From contig JANNSU010000089.1 of the NCBI GenBank assembly GCA_031394355.1, positions 1 through 29,673 on the forward strand: 29,673 nt of DNA. The letters run 5' to 3'. Both the position numbers and the translations under genes were made by a program. The first letter of the stretch is position 1. Every line of letters begins with the position of its first letter. The stretch is from JAEUMY01 sp031394355 (lineage in GTDB: Bacteria; Pseudomonadota; Gammaproteobacteria; Burkholderiales; Usitatibacteraceae). Positions 23,190 through 29,637 of the stretch are shown piece after piece. The notes under the pieces are model-generated. The model was not told where the DNA came from, made no database searches, and saw only the letters and a list, made by a program, of their open reading frames with translations.

Positions 23190-23812
23190 GATGCTTTTCC
23201 CGCTGACTTTCCGACAGGCTCAGTATCCACTGCCGCCTTTGCCTTTTCCTCGGCAGCCTTTTTTGCGGCTTCATCAACCCAGTGCTTGTCAATTGTCTCG
23301 ATGTCGCCGAAGCCACCAACCTCGATCAAGCGATCTCTGAACCTGGCATACAACCCATCCTGCACTTTCGCGTTACGCCACAAATACTCCACTACCACAT
23401 TTGGGTTCTGAAGCAGAACGTAGTGGAATTCACCGGAAGGTCCGGACTTCGTTTGGATGAATGAGAGATCTCTCAGGCGCTTCATTCGCTTCCGCCACGT
23501 ATCAACGGCTCGTTCTCCGCTGAATCCTGCCTCCGCCGCGAACGTCGCAGGATTCTCAATTGTTACGAGCGGATGATCAGGGGCGCGTGACCACAGTCCA
23601 AATAGCACGTGACCGGCAGGCTGCCCCTTTGATTGTGCGTCGATGACCTGCATAACAATCGGAAGGGTTCGCGGAAGCGTCGTGTAGCCGTCGTTGGTTT
23701 TGCGCCGCCAAATCCATGCCGGTGCGATTCCCGGAAAATGAATTTCCATCGCTTGCTGCGCACGCTCCGCCATCTTTAGACGACGTGTTCCGGCTTGTTT
23801 TACGTTTGGCAT
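23186..23812 (-). CDS. Hypothetical protein with a probable winged-helix domain
   Basis: A 208-residue protein, unlike any named gene I recognise. The centre, ATFAAEAGFSGERAVDTWRK followed by RMKRLRDLSFIQTKSG and a short strand pair, reads as a winged helix-turn-helix. The preceding DGYTTLPRTLPIVMQVIDAQ resembles the leader of helix-turn-helix proteins found on plasmids and integrative elements. The last 40 residues are Lys/Ala/Glu-rich and probably a disordered or coiled helix. It is first in a two-gene minus-strand operon with the small membrane protein. A DNA-binding role in replication or regulation of the island is inferred, not shown. Confidence 0.68.
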   Translation of the reverse strand: MPNVKQAGTRRLKMAERAQQAMEIHFPGIAPAWIWRRKTNDGYTTLPRTLPIVMQVIDAQSKGQPAGHVLFGLWSRAPDHPLVTIENPATFAAEAGFSGERAVDTWRKRMKRLRDLSFIQTKSGPSGEFHYVLLQNPNVVVEYLWRNAKVQDGLYARFRDRLIEVGGFGDIETIDKHWVDEAAKKAAEEKAKAAVDTEPVGKSAGKAS

Positions 23813-24255
23813 GCTTCACTCCAACAATGTCATGACGAGATTCTCCAATTGCAGCGAAACTAAGTACAGGATTGGTTGAGTTCCGCCGAATAAATGTTAC
23901 TAGATCAGGCAAGTCATGATTATTACCAATTGAATTACGCTTTAATAGGTAAATTTAGTATAGTGTATACGCGCTATTTGGCGCAACAAAACTTTATAAC
24001 TATATGATATTCAATAATAAAATATTAAGCTGCGGTGCTCGATGTGCTATGTGCTCATGGGCTCTATGTGCTCGGTGCTCCGGGGGTAGATTGTAAGAAG
24101 GGGGCTTAGACGCGATAAACGAGCAGATAGAACTGGGCGCCACCGCCCTCAAGCTTTCACCCAATTTGCTGGTTTAAAGATGTGGCCCATATCAGTGTGT
24201 CGCGTTCACGTGGGCCGTCCTACGCGAGTACTCGCTGCATTCAACTCAAGAAAGC
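23813..24255. other. Gene-free AT-rich island segment with GTGCTC repeats
   Basis: No gene is seen here. About 23930-24030 is very AT-rich compared with everything around it, with TAGTATAGTGTATACGCGC and a GCGC-TATTTG-GCGC element. It is followed by a GTGCTC-based imperfect repeat (24034-24080). The AT-rich part lies upstream of the minus-strand winged-helix gene and probably carries its promoter; an origin or recombination site is possible. The remainder to 24255 shows only a loose GGCCCA / TGGGCC pair. Confidence 0.5.
24034..24080. repeat. GTGCTC / ATGTGCT short tandem-like repeat
   Basis: About five occurrences of [GT]GTGCTC-like hexamers (GGTGCTCGATGTGCTATGTG and onward) ending in GGTGCTCCGGGGG. 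Low-complexity intergenic repeat of unknown role. Confidence 0.6.
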
Positions 24256-24493
24256 GGGTTCAGACACCACTTCCGATCTGCTCGCCATGATCAAGGTGAA
24301 GGACTGGCTGGACGTCGCCCAACTGAAGAATCTGCACGTCATGTAGGTGCACGAACATTTAATAGAAGTGCCCGAGTTCGAGCTGGAGGTTGTGAAGGCG
24401 GAGGCGCCGGAGCTGATGACCGGCGAGGCGAAGCTGGATGTACCGTTGGTGACGGAGCCTGGGGTGGGAGGAAATTGCGAGGGGCGCGCTAGG
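24256..24493 (+). pseudogene. polA: Decayed duplicate of the polA 3' end
   Basis: From 24281 this aligns nearly end to end with polA 20853-21068. It shares CTCGCCATGATC exactly, then differs at many positions with one codon missing. Weaker similarity runs upstream to about 24256 with a 6-base gap. Translated, it reads LAMIKVKDWLDVAQLKNLHV, then M, a stop in place of Gln902, VHEHLIEVPEFELEVVKAEA, then PELMTGEAKLDVPLVTEPGV. The catalytic QVHDE has become stop-VHEH, and no stop remains at the end of the original frame. It has no 5' part, start or polymerase core. With the intact polA end at 21068 it brackets the accessory genes, as expected if an element integrated at the 3' end of polA. Confidence 0.88.
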
Positions 24494-24501
24494 AATCCCT
24501 C

Positions 24502-24795
24502 CTATCCCTGCTTCCTTTGTTCCTCGAACTCAAAACGATCTCGAATCATCTCGTTAATTTGCCGCGTCGAATTGACTATCCGTAAATGCTCCTTGATCTG
24601 CGAAAAGGGCATCTCATCCAACAAGCGAATGAATGCAGCGTTCACAAAAGAAGAGGGGACAGAGTCAACTCTCTCAAACGAAACCGCCACATTTTGCCTC
24701 TTTCGAATTAAGGGCGCGATTCTTTTGAAAAGCTGAGCCCCATCTTCAGCTGTGTAGCATTGGTTTAGAAAATCCATTGGCCGAACTACTACCAT
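24502..24795 (-). CDS. STAS-like DUF4325 protein
   Basis: A 97-residue protein. NVAVSFERVDSVPSSFVNAA followed by FIRLLDE fits the STAS-like DUF4325 domain: a strand, the 'V..VxSSF' turn and the following helix. In anti-sigma-antagonist STAS proteins a serine in this turn is phosphorylated, and the two serines here could play that part (inference). Its ATG lies 7 bases inside the end of the ATPase gene, so the two are translated together. Such DUF4325/ATPase pairs are scattered through bacterial accessory regions; their role is not established. Confidence 0.78.
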   Translation of the reverse strand: MVVVRPMDFLNQCYTAEDGAQLFKRIAPLIRKRQNVAVSFERVDSVPSSFVNAAFIRLLDEMPFSQIKEHLRIVNSTRQINEMIRDRFEFEEQRKQG

Positions 24796-25709
24796 TCGAA
24801 GGCCTCCTCTTCAGCAATGGACATGTCAAAAGTGTCGGTACGAAGCGTTAGTGACACGAGAGTCCCTGGATAGGCACCTTGTCTTGAAGGCCTTGCTCGA
24901 CGTTCAATGCCCTCCCCACTGCGAACGGAAGTTAAGATGCCACGCATTGAATGGATGCTAACGGTTCCCTTGTTTGTGCCGACAACTGTGTTGAGCAATA
25001 TGTCCAGACCGGCACCGCGATTTCTGCCACCAGGCTTGGTTGTGAATCCAGCACCGGTTGCCATAAGAATTGCTTCGTGATCGCTGAGGTCGGGGGCAAC
25101 TTGGCAAACGTTCCTAGGTATGCCGATGCCGAAGTCTGAAATTGCGATAGCAATTTCCTCTCTGCGCGGATAGTGCTGCACAAATATGCAGCCAGTGTCC
25201 GAATCTGCATGATCTCGAATATTGTTGAATATTTCCCAAAGGCACACTTTCAATCCCGTTAGGGCCGCTGTTGAGAGGTGCAATCGCGGAGAAAGCCAAT
25301 GAATCAGCTCCTCGATGTAAGCAAAGCTTCTCGCGTGACTGACTAGCTGCAGTGGTCGCGTTGTGCTTCTGGTAGTGCTATTAGGGTTAAGTCGCTTCTT
25401 TATGTATCGCTCAAAAAAGCCAAAGTCATCAAGAAACTGGATTGCGGCAGTCAGATTGTTATGGCTGACCATTGAAATTGCCACGCCGCGCTCCTCTAGC
25501 CATTCAATCGTGTTGCTAAGGACTACAACCCCGACAGGCTCAATGAACTTGAGTTGCTCAAAGTCGAACTTCAGCCTAGAGCAGCGTGGTTCCATCCTTT
25601 CGCAATCTATAGCGCTAGCGATAAATGGGTACATCGTCTCCCTATTGAAATCGCGGGGAAGTCGAAGTTCGATCGCTGGCTTCGAAAGAAATCCAATCCA
25701 ACGGTTCAT
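24789..25709 (-). CDS. STAS-like / GHKL ATPase fusion protein
   Basis: A 306-residue protein. The N-terminal ~120 residues resemble a STAS fold (RLKFDFEQLKFIEPVGVVVL) but have no serine at the phospho-site. The C-terminal half is a GHKL (histidine-kinase-type) ATPase: N-box EIFNNIRDHADS with Asn163, G1 DFGIGIP at 192-198, and a G2/lid GFTTKPGGRNRGAGLD at 221-236. There is no H-box or sensor domain, so it resembles an RsbW/SpoIIAB-like serine kinase or a stand-alone ATPase rather than a two-component sensor. Start: ATG at 25707-25709, or TTG at 25724 adding five residues. It is the middle gene of a three-gene minus-strand operon. Confidence 0.82.
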   Translation of the reverse strand: MNRWIGFLSKPAIELRLPRDFNRETMYPFIASAIDCERMEPRCSRLKFDFEQLKFIEPVGVVVLSNTIEWLEERGVAISMVSHNNLTAAIQFLDDFGFFERYIKKRLNPNSTTRSTTRPLQLVSHARSFAYIEELIHWLSPRLHLSTAALTGLKVCLWEIFNNIRDHADSDTGCIFVQHYPRREEIAIAISDFGIGIPRNVCQVAPDLSDHEAILMATGAGFTTKPGGRNRGAGLDILLNTVVGTNKGTVSIHSMRGILTSVRSGEGIERRARPSRQGAYPGTLVSLTLRTDTFDMSIAEEEAFEW

Positions 25710-25775
25710 TGAGGCAGCCGCCAATTCATTCTGATATCAATAACTCTTGATCGTGCTTGAACAACTTTGGAGCCG

Positions 25776-25982
25776 CTACTTGGATTGGAGAATTGTGTTG
25801 GCGTCGTACCCGGAAACTGCTTTGAGACTCTGGGCGTAAAGAGTAATCCAGTAAGCTCTGTCCTTAACAAATTTCTCTCGGTCCTCGTGCGAAGCGATTT
25901 TGCTCATAAGATCAAGAGCAACTGCTTCTCGTCCGGTGGACTCGACTTTTATAGTTCCCTGAATTGTTCGTGCGTCAGACAT
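25776..25982 (-). CDS. Small hypothetical protein upstream of the STAS/ATPase pair
   Basis: A 68-residue soluble protein, MSDARTIQGTIKVESTGREA...YWITLYAQSLKAVSGYDANT, without a recognised domain. A good AGGAG ribosome site sits 7 bases before the ATG (25990-25994 on the minus strand), so expression is likely. The ATPase start lies 66 bases downstream on the same strand, suggesting one operon. It may be a third component of the STAS/ATPase module, by position only. Confidence 0.6.
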   Translation of the reverse strand: MSDARTIQGTIKVESTGREAVALDLMSKIASHEDREKFVKDRAYWITLYAQSLKAVSGYDANTILQSK

Positions 25983-26265
25983 GATTTGATCTCCTATTGG
26001 TTAAAAGTGAACCACATTGAACAAAGCTTCAGTATGCGCAATTTTTTTGCCTGATCTTGGAAGCTGCACCTCTAGCCTAGCGCGGCAGCGTGAGAAATCA
26101 CAGGGGTGTCTTGGATCAAGGGATAAGTGGGGCCGGATAAATGGATAAATTTAGGTGCAACAATAGGGCAGCAATCGAATTAAGTGATTTAGGGCGCCCA
26201 GTTCGATATTTCTAGTGGCCAAGAGGTAGATTGGTTCAGCCCCATTTCTCTGCAAATCAAAGGCA
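25983..26265. other. Intergenic region, no gene seen
   Basis: Holds the ribosome site and presumably the promoter of the minus-strand small-protein/ATPase operon, and a GGATAAATGGATAAATTTAG stretch resembling parts of the ACACAGATG repeat family. Nothing else is recognised. Confidence 0.5.
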
Positions 26266-26500
26266 ATGCACTTCCTCACCCCATTGCTACCATTCTCCGC
26301 AGGCTGGTCGCTCCTGTTCTTCACGACCGACCTGTCCCAGCTCGGCTGGGTCAATGGTGTTGCGCAGTTGGTGCTGTTTGCCTTGGTGGTCTGCATCCCG
26401 GCCTGGAAAACAGGGCGCTTGTCCTATGTCGACATCGGGTGGCCGCTGGGCCTGGCGCTGATCGGTGTTGTGACGCTTGCGCTGGCAGACCGCGACTTAG
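26266..26500 (+). pseudogene. Truncated DUF1295 membrane protein gene
   Basis: From the ATG the frame gives about 78 residues of good DUF1295 (steroid-5-alpha-reductase-like) N-terminus: two membrane segments (FLTPLLPFSAGWSLLFFTTD and NGVAQLVLFALVVCIPAWKT) and the family's LSYVDIGWPLGLALIGVVTL. After LALADRDL the similarity stops and the frame continues as unrelated sequence to 26778, antisense to the 3' end of the hydrolase gene. The remaining ~200 residues of a normal member, including the catalytic C-terminus, are missing, so the gene is a remnant. The break lies near a GGGGCC (26500) / GGCCCC (26542) pair. Confidence 0.75.
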
Positions 26501-26577
26501 GGGCCAGGCTCGATATTTCCGCTGCCTGCAAAACAAATGAGGCCCCTTTGGTGTGCTTTGGTGAGAAGCGCAACAGA

Positions 26578-28041
26578 TCACTTTGGCTTCTTCGTCAGCT
26601 TCGCACTTCCAATATCAACACCGATAATTTTTCCGTCTTTGTCCTTCATCAGCGTGGATTGAAAGCCGGTTTCCGGCGCGATCAATTCGCCGTCGGCCAA
26701 CACCACAATCTCGGTCTTGGGCACAAAGCCGGGCACTTCAACCATCAATTTGCCGCCTTCCAGCGTCAGGAAGAGTGACGTCGGCTTTCCGTTGGTGAGC
26801 GCAGGGGGCGATGGGTATTCGCCGAGTAGTTGCTCCAACATTGCGGTATCGAGCTTGACCGGTTCAATTTCGCGGGGACCAATGCCGGGCCAGCGATACT
26901 CTTTGGCTAGTGCGATGAGCAGCTCTGTAGCCACGGTGAATCCTGCATCGCTGTTGGTCATGATCGCCGCGCCACTTTTGAGCTCAGGGAAGTAGACGAC
27001 AAAACAAGCGTAGCCCTTGTTACCGCCGCCATGCTGGAACCGCACACCCTCAGCCTTGCCGTGGACCATAGGGCCAAGTCCAGATGGCTCCTTTTGCACC
27101 GTCAACATTTCGCGCGCCATCTTTTGCGACAACACTGACCCTGCACGACCATCTCGCGCATCAGCAATGTGCATTGCCCACTTCATGAGATCTGTCGGCG
27201 TCGTCCACATGCCTGCGGCGGCGAGCTCCGGATAAACATGCCAACGACCGGGGACGAGTTTTCCGTCTGATTGGTGCGCTGCGGCGGCGCGCCTTTGCTT
27301 CGCGACGGATAGCGGTTGCTCGAATGCGGTGTTCCCCATCCCAACAGGGTCAAGTACCAAGCGCTGCATGAGCGCGGGGAATGCTTCACCCGTCACGTCG
27401 GTCATGGCGAGCTGCATGATGGTGGTGCCGCCGCCGGAGTACTTCCATTCAGCGCCCGGTGTTTTCTCCACCCGTACCGCTTTTGTATTCGCCGGTGACA
27501 GGCCATCGAGCAGTTGCGGCACAGTCGGAACTGGCGCACCGATGGCATAGCCCGGAAAGCCATGCACATTGAGTCCTGCTGAATGTGTCACCAATCGCCG
27601 GAGGGTGACCTTTTCGGTTTTGGTGAAGTCGTTATCGGGAATTTTCCAACTCTTCAAGGAATCGTTAACCGGCGCATCGAGCGTGAACTTGCCTTGCTCG
27701 ACTAAACGCAGCATCGCCGTCGCCGCAATGGGTTTGCTGATGGATGCGGCCTGGAAGAGTGTTTCGGCGTCCACTGCTGCCTTGGTGCCCGTTTCCTTGA
27801 CTCCGAATCCCTTCGCCCAGGCAATCTTGCCGCCTTCCACGACCGCGATCGATATTCCCGGCACATTCTGCGCGGCCATGCGTTCGGCCAGCGTTCGGCG
27901 GGGCGGGTTAGCTCCCTTGATGACAATGGCAGGTGTGAGGCTTTCGGTGACGCGTTCAGCGGCGTCGTTGGCTGGCTGGGCATTCGCCGATGTTTGATAC
28001 AAAAGCGCGACTACCGTCACTGCTACAAGTCTTGTCTTCAT
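26578..28041 (-). CDS. Secreted beta-lactamase-fold serine hydrolase
   Basis: A 487-residue class C beta-lactamase / penicillin-binding-protein-like hydrolase, probably periplasmic. The ATG at 28039-28041, behind a GGAGGGGG ribosome site, gives a clear signal peptide, MKTRLVAVTVVALLYQTSANA. The catalytic SxxK is S100-I-S-K103 (QAASISKP). The second motif reads KYSGGGT where beta-lactamases have YxN, and the third is QHGGGNKGY (HxG in place of KTG). These variants are typical of the esterase/peptidase branch, so resistance to beta-lactams should not be assumed. A C-terminal ~100-residue beta domain (LFLTLEGGKLMVEVPGFVPK) is common in this branch. It converges with the DUF1295 remnant. Confidence 0.9.
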   Translation of the reverse strand: MKTRLVAVTVVALLYQTSANAQPANDAAERVTESLTPAIVIKGANPPRRTLAERMAAQNVPGISIAVVEGGKIAWAKGFGVKETGTKAAVDAETLFQAASISKPIAATAMLRLVEQGKFTLDAPVNDSLKSWKIPDNDFTKTEKVTLRRLVTHSAGLNVHGFPGYAIGAPVPTVPQLLDGLSPANTKAVRVEKTPGAEWKYSGGGTTIMQLAMTDVTGEAFPALMQRLVLDPVGMGNTAFEQPLSVAKQRRAAAAHQSDGKLVPGRWHVYPELAAAGMWTTPTDLMKWAMHIADARDGRAGSVLSQKMAREMLTVQKEPSGLGPMVHGKAEGVRFQHGGGNKGYACFVVYFPELKSGAAIMTNSDAGFTVATELLIALAKEYRWPGIGPREIEPVKLDTAMLEQLLGEYPSPPALTNGKPTSLFLTLEGGKLMVEVPGFVPKTEIVVLADGELIAPETGFQSTLMKDKDGKIIGVDIGSAKLTKKPK

Positions 28042-28221
28042 ACCGTCCCCCTCCACTCGCACGAAAACGACGATCTTCGGTGGAAATGATCGAGGGCACC
28101 AACGCCGGGCGATGATTTGCAGAAAGCAGAGTCTGGTTTGCAGGGGGCAGCCTAGGCACTGGGGCGCGGCATCTCATCAGCAACAATAGGGAACACACCA
28201 CGAATCTCTTTGGTTGCCACC

Positions 28222-28233
28222 GCGAGTATTCGC
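28222..28233. repeat. Variant palindrome GCGAGTATTCGC, site 13
   Basis: One mismatch to the dispersed palindrome. It lies where the -35 region would be for the TACAAT hexamer at 28253, spaced 17 bases from TTCGCA. Confidence 0.6.
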
Positions 28234-28252
28234 AATAGCCTAGCCTCCGAGT

Positions 28253-28291
28253 ACAATCCGCCCGCCGCCATTCCGGCGGTTTTCATTTTTT
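28253..28291 (+). promoter_or_regulatory. Possible -10 box followed by a leader hairpin with T-tract
   Basis: TACAAT at 28253-28258, then a perfect 6-bp stem CCGCCG / CGGCGG (28262-28267 / 28274-28279) followed by TTTTCATTTTTT. This resembles a rho-independent terminator set immediately before the GGAGG ribosome site of the SEC-C gene. It could be an attenuator or simply terminate a short RNA. Confidence 0.5.
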
Positions 28292-28301
28292 GGAGGCCAT
28301 C

Positions 28302-28588
28302 ATGAAAAAGCATCAGGCCGCAGACCCCTTCGCCATTTCCTGCTTTCGAGCCCGCCAGGGTTAAGACCAGCAAACGCCAGAAGGGCTTCCCGTCCGAGAC
28401 CGGCGTGATGCGTTCACTGGGTCGCTGGCGAGTCGTGCACGGCAACAAGGCGTTGCTGGAAAAGCTGGGCCGCAACGATCCCTGCCCATGTCACTCCGGT
28501 CGCAGATTTCAAGAACTGCTGCATGCAAAGCGGCGAGTTCGACGGCAGCGACCGCCACGACTTCTTTCAGGGATTGATCGACGATTGA
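28302..28588 (+). pseudogene. Frameshifted SEC-C zinc-binding domain protein
   Basis: A GGAGG site precedes the ATG at 28302 (MKKHQAADPFAISC...), which stops at base 28364. A second frame reads PSETGVMRSLGRWRVVHGNK, then LLEKLGRNDPCPCHSG, and from 28505 a third frame reads DFKNCCMQSGEFDGSDRHDF to a TGA at 28586-28588. Joined, the second and third frames give the SEC-C signature GRNDPCPCxSGxxFKxCC, which binds zinc in SecA and many small proteins. At least one frame change cuts the motif (after CHSG) and another lies near the N-terminus. It is a pseudogene or contains sequencing errors. Confidence 0.72.
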
Positions 28589-28603
28589 CGGGGTTCAAGG
28601 GGA

Positions 28604-28627
28604 CGGCGCACTGCGGTGTGCCGTTTT
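28604..28627 (+). terminator. Terminator after the SEC-C remnant
   Basis: Stem CGGCGCAC / GTGTGCCG (one G-U pair) with a TGCG loop, then TTTT. A TGCGAATATTCGCA palindrome begins 7 bases later. Confidence 0.75.
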
Positions 28628-28633
28628 CATTCC

Positions 28634-28647
28634 TGCGAATATTCGCA
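28634..28647. repeat. TGCGAATATTCGCA palindrome, site 11
   Basis: Perfect 14-mer directly behind the SEC-C terminator. Confidence 0.95.
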
Positions 28648-28799
28648 GCCCTCATGTACAGTCGGTAACAGACCACGATCAGTTTTCTGCGCCCACGCCG
28701 CTCTTGCGGATGGTCGCTCGCCCAAGCATGGGGATTCGACATGATCTTGCGGTGATCGTCCGTAGCCGCCGGCAGACTCTTGCGCAGGGTGGCTTGTCC

Positions 28800-28817
28800 T
28801 GCGATACTTGTATCGCA
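28800..28817 (+). promoter_or_regulatory. Operator palindrome of the RelBE pair
   Basis: Perfect inverted repeat TGCGATAC-TT-GTATCGCA, 17 bases before the antitoxin ATG and just ahead of the AAAGGA ribosome site. This is the expected place for RelB autoregulation; binding is inferred. Its outer TGCGA...TCGCA equals the ends of the dispersed palindrome. Confidence 0.75.
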
Positions 28818-28834
28818 ATCAGAAAGGAACTCTC

Positions 28835-29062
28835 ATGGCTGTGTCACTCCGACTCCCCGAAGACCTGTCAAATCGCCTGGCACATCTGGCCGAACAGACG
28901 GGGCGCAGCAAGACCTATTACATTCTCGAAGCGGTGCGCGAGCACATCGACGACCTTGAGGATCTCTATCTGGCAGAGCAGCGGCTCGAGAAGAACCGAT
29001 TGGGAAAATCCAAATCCATCCCACTCGAAGACGTCATGAAGCGTTATGGGTTGGAGGGTTGA
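28835..29062 (+). CDS. RelB-like antitoxin (ribbon-helix-helix)
   Basis: A 75-residue antitoxin. The N-terminal MAVSLRLPEDLSNRLAHLAEQTGRSKTYYILEAVREHID is a ribbon-helix-helix DNA-binding domain (strand AVSLRLP, then two helices with the GRSKTYYI turn). The C-terminal ~30 residues form the toxin-binding segment. The ATG at 28835, behind AAAGGA, is preferred to an in-frame TTG at 28808 that would lie in the operator. It overlaps the toxin gene by 17 bases. It should neutralise RelE and repress its own promoter through the palindrome at 28800-28817. Confidence 0.9.
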   Translation: MAVSLRLPEDLSNRLAHLAEQTGRSKTYYILEAVREHIDDLEDLYLAEQRLEKNRLGKSKSIPLEDVMKRYGLEG

Positions 29063-29315
29063 GTTTGATCGCGCTGCAGAGCGCGATCTAGACAAGCTTG
29101 ACCCCCAAATTGCCAAGCGGCTGCTCATGTTTCTGTACCACCGCGTGGCCGCGTCGGACGACCCTCGCAGCTTGGGTGAGCCGCTCAAAGGTTCAACACT
29201 TGGTGAACTCTGGAAGTACCGCGTTGGCGACTACCGCATTGTTGCCAGCATCGAAGACAAGGCGCTGCGCGTGCTGGTGGTGCGGGTTGGCGACCGCAAG
29301 GATGTGTATCGATAG
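29046..29315 (+). CDS. RelE/ParE-family toxin
   Basis: An 89-residue RelE-superfamily protein: VEFDRAAERDLDKLDPQIAK at the start, DPRSLGEPLKGSTLGELWKY in the middle, and RVGDYRIVASIEDKALRVLV with VGDRKDVYR at the end. The YRVGDYRIV strand and terminal basic R-K-x-x-Y-R are those of ribosome-dependent RelE mRNA interferases. It starts inside the antitoxin gene, which couples its translation to the antitoxin. No frameshift is seen, so the pair looks functional. Confidence 0.92.
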   Translation: MGWRVEFDRAAERDLDKLDPQIAKRLLMFLYHRVAASDDPRSLGEPLKGSTLGELWKYRVGDYRIVASIEDKALRVLVVRVGDRKDVYR

Positions 29316-29377
29316 TCCACCGATCTGTTTGAGTGTGGCTCACTTTGGTGGCTCGGTGCGGTCAAGGAGTCCGGACA

Positions 29378-29578
29378 ATGAGACGTGCCCGTCTGTACAC
29401 ATTGCGCATGCCAGTCGCACCACACGAGTCCCCATTTCTGGACCCGGAGATGGCGGAGATGGACAGGAATATCCGTAACGCCATGGGGAAGGCCATCCGT
29501 GAAGTACGCGAGGACGCTCGTCGCCGGGGCACCAAGCTCGTCGTCGCTTCGCGGCGGGATTGGCGGGTGCCCGATTAG
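29378..29578 (+). CDS. Small hypothetical protein, possibly antitoxin-like
   Basis: A 66-residue ORF, MRRARLYTLRMPVAPHESPF...ending RRRGTKLVVASRRDWRVPD. The core DPEMAEMDRNIRNAMGKAIR followed by ...GTKLVV resembles short orphan proteins or antitoxins of the 'A.REA..RG.P.V..RDG.V' type, but the match is weak. AAGGAG sits 10 bases before the ATG. A shorter start at 29408 is possible. It lies 62 bases after relE and is followed by a palindrome. Confidence 0.5.
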   Translation: MRRARLYTLRMPVAPHESPFLDPEMAEMDRNIRNAMGKAIREVREDARRRGTKLVVASRRDWRVPD

Positions 29579-29623
29579 TTTTCCGGCTGGCGAGTATTTG
29601 CGAGCCAGCTGGCCAGCGCCGCC

Positions 29624-29637
29624 TGCGAATATTCGCA
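29624..29637. repeat. TGCGAATATTCGCA palindrome, site 12
   Basis: Perfect 14-mer 46 bases after the last ORF of the window. A degenerate GCGAGTATTTGCGA lies at 29590-29603. Confidence 0.95.

Noticed and set aside
24347..24736. 129-residue plus-strand ORF
   Set aside because: Its first ~45 residues are the decayed polA end, and the rest is antisense to the DUF4325 gene; it is not an independent gene.
26501..26778. Continuation of the DUF1295 frame to a 170-residue protein
   Set aside because: After about 78 residues the family pattern is lost and the frame is antisense to the hydrolase gene, so I call only the remnant.
26578..28041. Antibiotic-resistance AmpC beta-lactamase
   Set aside because: SxxK is present, but YxN is replaced by YSG and KTG by HGG, and a C-terminal extra domain is present; this suits the esterase/peptidase branch, so a resistance call is not supported.
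28152..28475. 107-residue minus-strand ORF upstream of the hydrolase gene
   Set aside because: It is antisense to the SEC-C remnant and its leader hairpin, with no ribosome site or domain. The SEC-C motif on the other strand explains the region better.
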